DNA from: JAFGRU01 sp963665915
GTDB taxonomy: Bacteria > Desulfobacterota > Desulfuromonadia > Desulfuromonadales > JAAYDE01
Reading direction: 5' to 3'
Assembly (NCBI GenBank): GCA_963665915.2
Contig: CAXXSG010000002.1
Span: 1-64,000, forward strand
DNA length: 64,000 nucleotides
How positions within the stretch are numbered: position 1 is the first letter of the stretch; each line of letters opens with the position of its first letter. The notes beneath the pieces were generated by a model. The model did no database searches. It was given only the letters and a program-made list of their open reading frames with translations, and was not told the origin of the DNA. Shown in pieces: positions 25,431 through 34,249 of the stretch. Made by a program: the position numbers and the translations under genes.

Positions 25431-25913
25431 GTGAGATCTTGGGAAGTGCTTCGGGAGGCCGCTGACCGAATCGGCGTCAAAGCCCTTGCGGCCCGTCTAA
25501 ACCTGAGTACGGCTTTGGTTTACAAGTGGTGCCAGGAACCGGCCCGAGACGATCCCAGCGGCTCCGGAGCCCGCAATCCGCTGGACCGGCTACAGGGCAT
25601 CGTCGAAGCCACCGGCGATGACCGCGTCGTGAACTGGCTGTGCAACTGTAGCGACGGTTTCTTTGTAAAGAATCCCGACGTTGCCCCGTCCGAGATCGAA
25701 GAGCAAATGCTGGCGACGACGCAGCGCGTGGTCGTGGATTTCGGCGACCTGCTCGCGACCGTCAGCCGCAGCATCGAAAACGACGGCAGGATTACCCCCG
25801 ACGAGGCCGACCACATTCGCCAGGCCTGGGAAACGCTCAAGACCAAGGCCGAGTGCTTCGTCGTCGCCTGCGAGCAGGGGCTCTACGACGGCGGTGATGA
25901 CAAGGAGGAGTAG
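25431..25913 (+). CDS. helix-turn-helix DNA-binding protein, phage CII-like
   Basis: About 160 residues from a GTG at 25431 (frame open to 25389, with no ATG upstream). The N-terminal part has 'ADRIGVKALAARLNLSTALV' then 'YKWCQEP', a helix-turn-helix in which 'LAARLNLSTALVYKWC' is the turn and recognition helix. 'NPLDRLQGIVEATGDDRVVN' and 'WLCNCSDGFFVKNP' follow, a pattern seen in the phage regulatory CII-like family. The C-terminal 75 residues form charged helices, probably for oligomerisation. No phage genes are nearby, so this is likely a chromosomal regulator of unknown targets. It converges on selA, ending 18 bases from its stop. Confidence 0.65.
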   Translation: MRSWEVLREAADRIGVKALAARLNLSTALVYKWCQEPARDDPSGSGARNPLDRLQGIVEATGDDRVVNWLCNCSDGFFVKNPDVAPSEIEEQMLATTQRVVVDFGDLLATVSRSIENDGRITPDEADHIRQAWETLKTKAECFVVACEQGLYDGGDDKEE

Positions 25914-25931
25914 CGGGGCTGCCCGATTCTG

Positions 25932-27393
25932 TCAGGATTCGTCGAACTCTCTCAGCACTTCAGCCAACGCGCCCGCAAGTTGTTCGCCGTCTTCATCCGT
26001 GAGCGTGCGGCAATCGAACACCAACGATTCATCACTGATGCGGCAGATCACCGGGATTTCCCGCGCGCGTAACGCCGCGGCGATGTCTTCGGTTTCGTAC
26101 GTGTCCGACTGCACGCGCACCACCCACGTGTCGAACGCGACGGTGGGCAGGGTGCCGCCGCCGGCGAAGGACTCGTCCTCTTCGCACTCCACTTCGATAT
26201 CGGGGGCGCAGCCTTCGATCGCCTTGGCCAGACATTTGGCGCGTTTTTCCAGCGTTTCGCTGCTCGTCAGCAGCAGCCGATAGACCGGCAGCCGTTTTCG
26301 TAGCGATTCGGGATCGCGATACAGCCGCAGCGTCGCCTCCAATCCGGCCAGCGTCATCTTGTCCGGGCGGAACGTGCGTGCGAGCGGGTTCTTGCGCAGC
26401 CGTTTGATCAGGTCCGCCCGGCCCACGAGAATGCCCGCCTGCGGCCCGCCGAGTAGTTTGTCGCCGGAGAAGAGCGTCAGATCGGCCCCGCTGTCGAGGC
26501 TGTCGCAGACGGTCGGCTCGTCCCATTCCTCGCTCGTGGGCTCCTCGTCTTCGCCGGTCTTCAGCACATCTGGCGAGAGCAACCCGCTGCCGAGGTCATC
26601 CACAACGACGATGTTTTGCCGCGGGTACTTCTGGGCCAGCTCGGCCAGTTCGCTCACTTCCGGAGCCGTCACAAACCCGCGCACGCGGTAGTTGCTGGTG
26701 TGTACGTGCAGCAGCACGGCGGTGTCTTCGCCGATCGCCCGTTCGTAATCAGCCAGGTGTGTGCGGTTGGTCGTGCCGACTTCGACCATTTGGCAACCGG
26801 CCGCCGCCATGATGTCCGGCATGCGATACGAGCCGCCGATTTCGACCAGTTGCCCGCGCGAAACGATGACCGGTCGGCCCGCCGCGAGTGTGTTTAGTGC
26901 CAGATACGTCCCGGCGGCGTTGTTGTTGACGACCAGTGCGTCTTCGGCCCCGGTCAATTCGCTCAGCAAGTCGCGCAAATGTTCGTGGCGATTTCCACGC
27001 CGCCCCGTCTCCAGGTCGAGTTCCAGATTCGAGTATCCCGCGGCGACCTCGGTAATGGCTTTCGACCGCCTCGCTGGCCAGCGGCGCTCGTCCCAGCCCG
27101 GTGTGCAGCACGATGCCGGTCGCGTTGATCACCCGCCGCAAGCTCGGCCGCGTGCGTTGGTAGAGTGATTCGCGGATGTCGAGCGCCAGGCTGCGCAAAT
27201 CGAGATCGGGGCTTTCGCCGGCCAGCACCGCCTCACGCCGTTCTTCGAGCACGCCGCGAATGCAGCGCACAATCTCCGCACGCGGATATTCTTCGAGCAG
27301 CGTGGCGACGGTGGGTTGGTTGAGCAGGAAGTCGACCGAGGGCAGATTGCGCAGGACTTTCTGTGTCGCGTCGTTGGTCATTTCGCGTTCCAT
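25932..27393 (-). CDS. selA: L-seryl-tRNA(Sec) selenium transferase, single-base frameshift
   Basis: A PLP enzyme converting seryl-tRNA(Sec) to selenocysteyl-tRNA. The N-terminal frame (from 27393) gives 'NLPSVDFLLNQPTVATLLEE' and 'RVINATGIVLHTGLGRAPLA', then leaves the family after 'ASEAVE'. The remaining part is in another frame: 'AITEVAAGYSNLELDLETGR', 'RGNRHEHLRDLLSELTGAED' and 'ALVVNNNAAGTYLAL', with the PLP lysine in 'LTLFSGDKLLGGPQAG'. Joining the frames needs removal of one base in the TTT at 27060-27062. The restored product is about 486 residues, near the usual 460. SelA indicates that the organism makes selenoproteins; selB, selD and a tRNA-Sec gene are not in the window. Confidence 0.88.
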
Positions 27394-27468
27394 GCTGACA
27401 TGATAAACCGCCGCCGGCCGCGTGCGTATGCCCGGTCGACCGGCGACGTAAGTTTGTCGAGTGGCAGC

Positions 27469-29961
27469 TTACGGCTGCTCGTCTTTGTTCGGCTCGCGTG
27501 GCCTGTGCGGCTGCGTCGCGGCCGGCTCCGCCGGCTCGTTGGGCTCGTCCAGGCCGTCCACGTAACCGAGGTCGGACAACTCGGCAATGTGCTCCCGCGC
27601 GATTTCGGTCGCATCCCGTTTCACCGTGTACGGATGCTGCTGGGCTCGCCAGCGGATCAACGCTTCGAGCAATCGCCGGGCCGTTTCGGGCTGCTCGGCG
27701 ATCAGGTTCTTCGTTTCGTGCGGATCCTGGGCCAGGTCATACAAGCTGAATCGCGACGTCGCGCCCCCGGGGCCCATCGGCACGGGCCGCACGCTCAGCA
27801 GCAGCTTCCACCGCCCGCCTTCGATCGCGTAATACTCGCGGAAATTCTGACTGATGCGGTAGTTATGATTCGAGCCGAACAGCAGACGCGATTGCAGCGT
27901 GTCGTCGGCCGCCGTATCGCCCTCGCGAAGCAGTGGCAGCAGGCTCCTTCCCGCCAATTCATATGGCGCCGGGAGATCGTACAAGTTCAACACCGTGGGC
28001 AACACGTCGAACAGTTGCACCGGCGTCTGCACCTGCACGCCGTTCCCGAACTGCGGGCCGTACGCGATGAGCGGCACGTACATTTCCTCCGCATGCAGGC
28101 TCAGTCCGTGTTCCCACAGGCCGTGTTCGAGGAATTGCTCGCCGTGGTCGGATGTAACGAAGAAGCTTGTCTTGTCGAGCAGCTTCTCGGCGGCCAGGGC
28201 GTCGAGGAACATGCCGAAACGGGCGTCGCTGTAGAGGATCTCCTCATCGTACAGGGCCCGCACGTGCTGAAGGTCGCGCTGCTGTGCCTGCGGATCGCGG
28301 ATGTGCCGAAACGTCGTCGCCCGGTTGTACGTCCCGTCCAGCCGGCCGCGATAATCCGGGTCAAACTGTCCGGCATAACCCTGCGGCGGCGAATACGGTG
28401 CGTGTGGCTCGGCCGTGTGGATGTACAAAAACATTGGCCGATCGCGGTGCCGCCCGATCCAGTCCATCACCTCCGGCAGCGGAATTGTCCGGTCCGCCGT
28501 GGTCCAGTAGTAGCCGATCTTGTCGATAAACGTGTCGAAGCCCTGGTCCATGCCCTGCCGCGGACCGGCGTTCACATTCGTGCAGAACGAGACGGTGGCG
28601 AAGCCGGCTGCCCGTAAGGCGTCTGCCGTCGTGACCAACTCCTCCGGGGCCGGCGTCGAGTTGTGATGCACGCCATGCCGCTCGACCGGCATTGACAGCA
28701 GCAGGTCGGGAATCGATTCGATCGTCCGCGACGAGTTCGCGACCATGTGCTTGAACTGCACGCCTTGCGACGCCATCGTGGCCAGCCGCGGCATGGTCCG
28801 GCGGTCATAGCCGTACATATCGATATGCTGCGCCGCGACCGTGTCGATCAGGTAGATGACCAGGATCGGTGGGTCGGCCAGCGATTGGTAGATCGTCGGA
28901 TTTGCCCAAAACGCGACCGCGTCCGCGGCCGAACTCGTAGCCCGTAGCGTGATCGTTACGCTCTGCCCGGCGTACTCCGCGAGCGACGCCGCCAGCTCCT
29001 GCCACTGTTCGGCCGCCCGCACCTCGGCCTGGACGATGCGTTTCTCGCCGTCCGCCGCTGCGACGAGGACTTCGAATTGCGTCGGCACGTCAGCCTGGGC
29101 GGCTCCGGTGATGTGACCGATGCCGACCGCAAAGCGTCCGTCCGGCGGGATGGTCACGTTCTTGTATTGCAGCTCCGCCGGGCAATGGGCGTAGATCGCT
29201 GACCGCAGATCATGCCCCAGCCGCACGCGCTCGATGCCCACCGCTTCGGGATAGGCGTTTTGACGCGGCAAAAAGGCGATTCGCTGCACTTCGATCACTG
29301 TTCCGGAAGCGGTCCCGTCCGTGATGATCGCGATGTCGTCCAGCGGTCCGGCCCATTCCGCGAACCCATCCGTCAGCACGCGAACCGTGAATGCCGCCTC
29401 CAGCGATTGCAGCGGAACGAGGATGCTGCCGGCCTTGCTCCATTGCAGCGTGATGTGCTTCCCGAAGGGAACCTTCACCGTCAGTTCGATCTGCCCGACG
29501 TCCGCCCGCTCGACCTGAAATCCGCCGATGTCCAGCCGCAGTGCATCTTTGCCGTCCGGCGTGGCCTGTTTCATGACCTGCACGCGCAGGTGTTCGTCCC
29601 GCTGGTCGGTGCGCAGGTCCGTCACTTCGGCCAGCACGGCGGCCTCGTCCTCGGCGGCGGGACGCTTGGCGCGCTTCTCGGCCATCGTCAGCCGGCCCCG
29701 ATCGTCTAGTCGGATGATCGGCCACTGTGCTTCTGCCAGGGTCGGATTCGTGGGCAGGGGAACGGCGGCCGGCGGCGTCTGGAGACGTTGCTCCGCCCAG
29801 GGCAGCAGGGCGGCCCAGTCGGCCGGGGCGTCCTTCAGCGGGTCAACATCGCCGTCGCCGGTGCCCGACGCTCCGCCGGAGCGTGAACAGCCCACGGCGA
29901 AGAGTGCGACAGCCGCCGCCAGAATGGAGCAAACGAGTCGTTTTTGGGTGTCACAGGCCAA
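27469..29961 (-). CDS. sulfatase-like lipoprotein lacking the formylglycine cysteine
   Basis: An 830-residue lipoprotein: the signal peptide ends in lipobox 'AVGCSR' (Cys about 25). It starts at TTG 29961, with GGGGAGG six bases upstream. Residues about 40-360 are a beta-rich N-terminal region unlike sulfatases. Residues about 370-790 are an alkaline phosphatase/sulfatase-superfamily domain: 'LIDTVAAQHIDMYGYDRRTM', 'SSRTIESIPDLLLSM', 'HTAEPHAPYSPP', 'FFVTSDHGEQFLEHGLWEHG' and 'VPLIAYGP'. The canonical C/S-x-P-S-R is replaced by 'SSRTIES' and one N-terminal metal Asp by Ala. It may use Ser/Thr, or be a phospho-transferase or inactive. The tail is Pro/Glu-rich. Confidence 0.82.
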   Translation of the reverse strand: MACDTQKRLVCSILAAAVALFAVGCSRSGGASGTGDGDVDPLKDAPADWAALLPWAEQRLQTPPAAVPLPTNPTLAEAQWPIIRLDDRGRLTMAEKRAKRPAAEDEAAVLAEVTDLRTDQRDEHLRVQVMKQATPDGKDALRLDIGGFQVERADVGQIELTVKVPFGKHITLQWSKAGSILVPLQSLEAAFTVRVLTDGFAEWAGPLDDIAIITDGTASGTVIEVQRIAFLPRQNAYPEAVGIERVRLGHDLRSAIYAHCPAELQYKNVTIPPDGRFAVGIGHITGAAQADVPTQFEVLVAAADGEKRIVQAEVRAAEQWQELAASLAEYAGQSVTITLRATSSAADAVAFWANPTIYQSLADPPILVIYLIDTVAAQHIDMYGYDRRTMPRLATMASQGVQFKHMVANSSRTIESIPDLLLSMPVERHGVHHNSTPAPEELVTTADALRAAGFATVSFCTNVNAGPRQGMDQGFDTFIDKIGYYWTTADRTIPLPEVMDWIGRHRDRPMFLYIHTAEPHAPYSPPQGYAGQFDPDYRGRLDGTYNRATTFRHIRDPQAQQRDLQHVRALYDEEILYSDARFGMFLDALAAEKLLDKTSFFVTSDHGEQFLEHGLWEHGLSLHAEEMYVPLIAYGPQFGNGVQVQTPVQLFDVLPTVLNLYDLPAPYELAGRSLLPLLREGDTAADDTLQSRLLFGSNHNYRISQNFREYYAIEGGRWKLLLSVRPVPMGPGGATSRFSLYDLAQDPHETKNLIAEQPETARRLLEALIRWRAQQHPYTVKRDATEIAREHIAELSDLGYVDGLDEPNEPAEPAATQPHRPREPNKDEQP

Positions 29962-29990
29962 GGTTTACCTCCCCAAACGAGCCTTTTGTG

Positions 29991-29996
29991 ATTATA
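29991..29996 (-). promoter_or_regulatory. perfect -10 box (TATAAT) upstream of the sulfatase-like gene
   Basis: On the minus strand TATAAT occupies 29996-29991, about 30 bases before the TTG start at 29961. The -35 region at the correct distance is weak (about three of six). Confidence 0.45.
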
Positions 29997-30242
29997 ACGG
30001 CGATCGCGGTTTGTGCCGTGATCCGGTCCCTCGCAACGACCATCTTTGGCCGATAAAAGTGGTTGAGCGCGGCCGGGCGTGCGGCCATAATCGCCAGCGA
30101 TTGTGCCGCACGGTTGCCGGAAAGGACGACGGGCAGGACAGGTCCCGCGGCTCGCAATTCGATTTTTCGCTGGTTTATCGAACACGAAGCCGCACCGGCG
30201 CGAGACGTTTTGTCACAGAACACGTCGTTACGAGGACCAGGC

Positions 30243-31187
30243 ATGGCGAAGAAAAAGAAGGCTACGGCAGGAAAGAAGGCTACGTCGCGGCGCACGACCA
30301 CGAAGAAGCCCCGCAAAGCCGTGAAGTCCAGCGCGAAACGCAAAGTCACCAAGAAGAAGGTCGCCAAGAAGACCGCACGCAAGGTTGCCAAGAAGGCGGC
30401 CAAGAAGAAAGCGGTGAAGAAGACCGCAAAGAAGGTGACAAAGAAGAAGGCCACGAAGGTCACCAAGAAGACCGCGAAGAAGAAGGTGGCTGCAAAGAAG
30501 ACGGCGAAGAAAAAAGTTGCCAAGAAAAAGGTCGCAAAGAAGAAGGTGACCAAGAAGAAGGTTGCCAAGAAGAAAATCACGAAGAAGAAAGTCACAAAGA
30601 AGAAAGCGACCAAGAAGAAGGTGGTGAAGAAGAAGGCCGCCAAGAAGACCGTCAGGAAGACGGCCAAGAAGAAAGCGGCACGCAAGCCCGCCGCGAAGAA
30701 GGCAACGAAGAAGACTACCAAGAAGGCGACGAAAAAGACCACCAAGCGTTCGCCCAAGGTGAAGGCCGCGACCGGTATTGCCGCCAGGAAGAAGACCGCC
30801 ACGCGCAAAGCTGCGACGCGGCGTCCCTCACGCCGCAAGGCCGCCCCGGTAGAGCTGCCGCCGCCGACCACGCCGCTCGTCCCGCCGGCCCCGCCGGTGA
30901 TTGGCGGAACGTTTCCGGAAGAGCCGCGCCCGCAGATTGCGAGTGAACGAGCGCCCGACGTGATGCGTGAAACCGCCGCGGCGGAGGAGTCGTTGTTCGA
31001 GAATCCGCAGCCGCGCGAGACGTCTGCGTTTGATGACGAACGCCCGTTTGAGACGCCCGAGGCGGATCCGGTCGATCACTTTAACGATGAAGAGAGCGGC
31101 GATGGCGAGTCGAACGATGACCATCGCGACTTTGATGACCAACTCGATCATGATGCGGACACCCCCGGCGACGATCGCTGGTGGTAA
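30243..31187 (+). CDS. lysine-rich histone-H1-like protein with acidic C-terminal tail
   Basis: A 314-residue protein of extreme composition. Residues 1-200 are mostly Lys, Ala, Thr and Val in repeats like KKKVAKKKVTKKK, as in bacterial histone H1 homologues (Hc1/AlgP type). A Pro-rich hinge (about 200-225) follows, then an acidic tail (about 225-314: 'DHFNDEESGDGESNDDHRD') ending in Trp-Trp. The basic half should bind and compact DNA without sequence specificity; the acidic half could compete for it or bind proteins. The frame is open from 30063, but the ATG at 30243 is the sensible start with GAGG upstream. The repetitive codon pattern AAGAAG suggests slippage-driven expansion. Confidence 0.85.
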   Translation: MAKKKKATAGKKATSRRTTTKKPRKAVKSSAKRKVTKKKVAKKTARKVAKKAAKKKAVKKTAKKVTKKKATKVTKKTAKKKVAAKKTAKKKVAKKKVAKKKVTKKKVAKKKITKKKVTKKKATKKKVVKKKAAKKTVRKTAKKKAARKPAAKKATKKTTKKATKKTTKRSPKVKAATGIAARKKTATRKAATRRPSRRKAAPVELPPPTTPLVPPAPPVIGGTFPEEPRPQIASERAPDVMRETAAAEESLFENPQPRETSAFDDERPFETPEADPVDHFNDEESGDGESNDDHRDFDDQLDHDADTPGDDRWW

Positions 31188-31241
31188 CGCAGAGCGAGTT
31201 GGCCGGGATTTTTCAATTAACAACAGCAGTATAGGTAGACC

Positions 31242-32147
31242 ATGACGAATTACTCCGATCGCCTCCTGGCGGCGATCCGCGCCAAACGTACAGCCGCAGT
31301 TGTGGGGATTGATCCGGTACTTGAACGCTTGCCCGCCGAACTCAGAACGGGGGACGATGACGCCGCCGCGGCCAAAGCCCTGGCCGGTTTTGCCGAGCAG
31401 GTTGTTGCCTGCGTGGCCCCGCTGGTGCCCGCGGTGAAGATTAACTCCGCCTTCTTCGAGGTCTATCACGATCACGGCGTGGCGGCGTATTACCAGGCGG
31501 TGGCCGCCGCACACGCCCAGGGGTTGCTCGTCATTGGCGATGTGAAGCGCGGCGACATTGGTTCGACTGCGAAGCTGTACGCCCGCGGTCACCTGGCGAC
31601 GGCGCCGACTGCGGTGGGTGAGGCCGGCATTCCCGATGCGGTGACACTCGCCGGCTATCTCGGCAAGAACGCGATTCAGCCGTTTGTCGAGATCGCGGCG
31701 GAGACCGGCCGCGGCATGTACGTGCTTGTGCGGCCGTCCGATCCAGGGGCCGATCAGGTGCATGAGTTCGGCGACACGACACAGTTCTACGAGCACATGG
31801 CGGATCTGGTGGCGAGTTGGGGACAGGCACCGGAGTTAATCGGTCAGTGTGGCTTGTCGTGCGTGGGGGCGGTCGTGGCGCCGAAGGATCTGGAAAGTAC
31901 TGCCGCTCTGCGTTCTCGTTTGGCGCAGACGCCATTCCTTGTGCCGGGCTACGGTGCGCAGGGCGGATCGGCGGAGAGTTGCCGCCCATGCTTCCTGCCG
32001 GACGGCAGTGGGGCGGTGATCAATGCGTCCCGTTCGGTGATCTACGCCTACGAGAAAGCCGGCCTGCCGGAGGGTGAGTGGCGGACCGCGATTTGCCAGG
32101 CGGCCGAACGCTTCGCAGCGGACGTCGCGCCGCTTTGCGGATTCTGA
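31242..32147 (+). CDS. pyrF: orotidine 5'-phosphate decarboxylase
   Basis: A 301-residue enzyme of the longer bacterial OMP decarboxylase type, making UMP in pyrimidine synthesis. 'AAVVGIDPVLERLP', 'VPAVKINSAFFEVY', the catalytic 'IGDVKRGDIGSTA' (D100, K102 acid/base region), 'VLVRPSDPGADQVHEF', and the phosphate-binding 'LVPGYGAQGGSAESC' and 'INASRSVIYAYE' are all present. No strong Shine-Dalgarno is seen before the ATG; other pyr genes are absent nearby. It lies 54 bases after the histone-like gene and may share its transcript. Confidence 0.95.
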   Translation: MTNYSDRLLAAIRAKRTAAVVGIDPVLERLPAELRTGDDDAAAAKALAGFAEQVVACVAPLVPAVKINSAFFEVYHDHGVAAYYQAVAAAHAQGLLVIGDVKRGDIGSTAKLYARGHLATAPTAVGEAGIPDAVTLAGYLGKNAIQPFVEIAAETGRGMYVLVRPSDPGADQVHEFGDTTQFYEHMADLVASWGQAPELIGQCGLSCVGAVVAPKDLESTAALRSRLAQTPFLVPGYGAQGGSAESCRPCFLPDGSGAVINASRSVIYAYEKAGLPEGEWRTAICQAAERFAADVAPLCGF

Positions 32148-32180
32148 TTCAGGCCTACTCACGAGGCGACCACTTTCTTC

Positions 32181-32255
32181 GCCGCGTGCCACTGCTTCAA
32201 GCAGTGTCTTTGCTTCTTTGCCGACAACTCACTGCTTGAAGCAGTGGCACACGGC
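32181..32255. repeat. nested inverted repeat between pyrF and the porin gene
   Basis: The 26-base arms 32181-32206 and 32230-32255 are reverse complements with one mismatch (the inner 21 bases are perfect). Each arm itself contains the near-palindrome CACTGCTT-S-AAGCAGTG. The 23-base spacer is unrelated. The element could fold into a long hairpin or two small ones and looks like a mobile-palindrome (MITE/REP) remnant. Confidence 0.85.
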
Positions 32256-32340
32256 ATCCATGGACGAGCCGAGCAGAAGACCGGAAGACCGGAACAAGCA
32301 TCAGTCCAACAAACAACAAAACCGTCAGCGCAAAAAGAAC

Positions 32341-32378
32341 GAGCCCGAGCGATTCGCATCGCCCGGGCTCGGTTTTTT
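32341..32378. terminator. bidirectional rho-independent terminator
   Basis: A 13-base stem (32341-32353 with 32358-32370, one mismatch) has a 4-base loop. On the plus strand it is followed by GGTTTTTT. On the minus strand it is followed by GTTCTTTTT, and it sits 31 bases past the porin stop codon, so it can end both the porin gene and the pyrF side. Confidence 0.85.
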
Positions 32379-32400
32379 ACTGCTGGCTTAACTCGCGTTC

Positions 32401-33897
32401 TTAGAAGGCGAGCTGAAGCTGAACACGCCAGACCAGGACGTCGTCGTTGACGTTCGCCATGCTGGTGTACGGATTCGAGATCGGAGCTTCGATGATCTTC
32501 GTGACATCCGTCTGGAGCTTGACGTTGTGGCCCTGGAGGTAGTAGTTCAGGCCGGCACCGTATTCCCAGGTGCCTTCGGCGTTGTTCGCGATGGCCGAGA
32601 TGCCGCCGACGCGGGCAACCAGCTCAAGCTGCTTTTCCATACCCGGGATCGGGAGGAAATAACCGAGCTGAGCATAGGCACCGTGCTGGACGGTGGTGTC
32701 GCCCTGGCGCGAGACCATGAACCACGGGGAGAACGGACGGCTGTTAGCCGAACGGACATCCACGAGGCGGAACGCGTACTCGGCCTGCGCCGAGAAGCCC
32801 ATGTACTTGAACGCAGTGTCCAGACCGAACTGGTGGATCTGGAGACCGTTGGTGTTCGTCAGGCCGAACGCACCGCTGCTCAGGAAACGGCGGGGCAGCG
32901 GAACCGGAAGCGAAGTCGTGACGGCATCGGCCTGATCGTCGTTGAACGCGTAGTGCATGCCGATGTCGAGCTTGGGCGACTCGGAGAACATCACGTCGCC
33001 TTCGCAGTTGCAGTAGGGGGCTTCGCCCATCGCGTGCCAGACGAGGCGGGCGGCGATGGCCGGATTGCTGTCGAGCTCAGCCGGGTCGTTCGTGATCGTG
33101 CGACCGACGGCATACGACTCGTAGTTGCCGAGCGAGTTGACGACGTCAACGTACCACTCGAACTGGTTGTCCATCAGCGTACCCCAGAAGCGGGCGCCCA
33201 TACCCCAGCCGAGGCTGAAGACCGAGTCGAACACCGCGCGGTCAACCATCTGGAGACCTTCGTGCGGGGTCTGGCTCGAGCGCGTTCCGGCGATCCGGAA
33301 CAAACCGGCCTTGAACTGGAGAGCATCGCTGAAGCGATAGTTGACCCAGCCTTCGGTCAGGCCAGTGTCGTAGCCCATCGGCGAGTCCGAGCCGAACTGA
33401 ATCTTGTAGGTCAGATTCGGATCGTAGGCATGGCCACTGAAGGTCATGCGGAGCCGCTGGACGTCGAAGCCCGTGCGATCGTCACGATGCTGGCCGAGCG
33501 GCATGTAACGGTTCCAGGAGCCGGTTCCGTAGTGCTGCCAACGGAACTGGACCAAACCGTTGATCTTCATCATAAAGTTGTCGTCTGTACTCTTGATGAA
33601 GAAGCCGTTGTCGTAGCCGGCTGTCAGCACGGACGGCATCAGGCTCTCACGGAACTCCTGCTCGCTCAGGACTTCCCGGATTTGTTGCTTCATGGCCTCT
33701 GTACGGGCAGCCTCATCCTGGCTGGCGGCGGCAGCGCTTACTTGCTGCTGCAACTGGTCGATCATTTGCTGCTGGGCTGTGAGCTTCGCCTCGAGCCGCG
33801 TGACCGTATCATTGCTATCATCCGCCCAGGCGGGCAACACGAGCACAACTGCCAGAGCTACACCAAGAACGCTATTCCACTGTCGATCCTTCAACAC
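32401..33897 (-). CDS. outer-membrane porin, phosphate-selective porin O/P-like
   Basis: About 498 residues. The GTG at 33897 with GGGAGG seven bases upstream gives MLKDRQWNSVLGVALAVVLV, continuing to a signal peptidase site after 'PAWA'. A coiled coil of about 60 residues follows (Gln/Ala-rich, 'LTAQQQMIDQLQQQVS'), a typical periplasmic or peptidoglycan-binding stalk. The rest is a beta-barrel with alternating aromatic strands ('VQFRWQHYGTGSWNRYMPLG', 'LRMTFSGHAYDPNLTYKIQF', 'LTEGWVNYRFSDALQFKAGL') and a terminal Phe ('VWRVQLQLAF'). The layout matches OprP/OprO-like porins. The ligand is not known, though a full Pho regulon lies elsewhere in the window. A terminator follows. Confidence 0.83.
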   Translation of the reverse strand: MLKDRQWNSVLGVALAVVLVLPAWADDSNDTVTRLEAKLTAQQQMIDQLQQQVSAAAASQDEAARTEAMKQQIREVLSEQEFRESLMPSVLTAGYDNGFFIKSTDDNFMMKINGLVQFRWQHYGTGSWNRYMPLGQHRDDRTGFDVQRLRMTFSGHAYDPNLTYKIQFGSDSPMGYDTGLTEGWVNYRFSDALQFKAGLFRIAGTRSSQTPHEGLQMVDRAVFDSVFSLGWGMGARFWGTLMDNQFEWYVDVVNSLGNYESYAVGRTITNDPAELDSNPAIAARLVWHAMGEAPYCNCEGDVMFSESPKLDIGMHYAFNDDQADAVTTSLPVPLPRRFLSSGAFGLTNTNGLQIHQFGLDTAFKYMGFSAQAEYAFRLVDVRSANSRPFSPWFMVSRQGDTTVQHGAYAQLGYFLPIPGMEKQLELVARVGGISAIANNAEGTWEYGAGLNYYLQGHNVKLQTDVTKIIEAPISNPYTSMANVNDDVLVWRVQLQLAF

Positions 33898-34249
33898 CGT
33901 CTTGCCTCCCAAAGCAGACTCAGGAATTCAGAGGTGACCAGCTCAGTCGTCCATAGTGACCGCACACAAATGGACGGAACCGCGCCTACCGAGCGCACCT
34001 CCATCTAATCTGTCGGTGACATTACCACTGTCGGTTGGTTTGTCAACAGATCCGTAGGTCCGATTTTCGTCCGCCAGTGGGCGGCGCCGAAATCTTTCTC
34101 AGACAAACACTTAATGACGGGATTCCGCCATATTCGCCCCCGCCTGTGAGCGGTTGAACACCGCTCTCGCAGCGGCCGATTTTGCACCGCCCGCGTCGCA
34201 CAAGCAGATCGCCTGTTCGTGATCGGTTTCGTGCTGTAAAATCCGCACA

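Noticed and set aside
25431..25913. Prophage remnant, because of the CII-like regulator
   Set aside because: No integrase, structural genes, att-like repeats or composition change are visible around it.
30063..30242. Upstream extension of the histone-like gene
   Set aside because: The extension is unlike the rest, lacks a ribosome site, and the ATG at 30243 begins the typical MAKKKK start.
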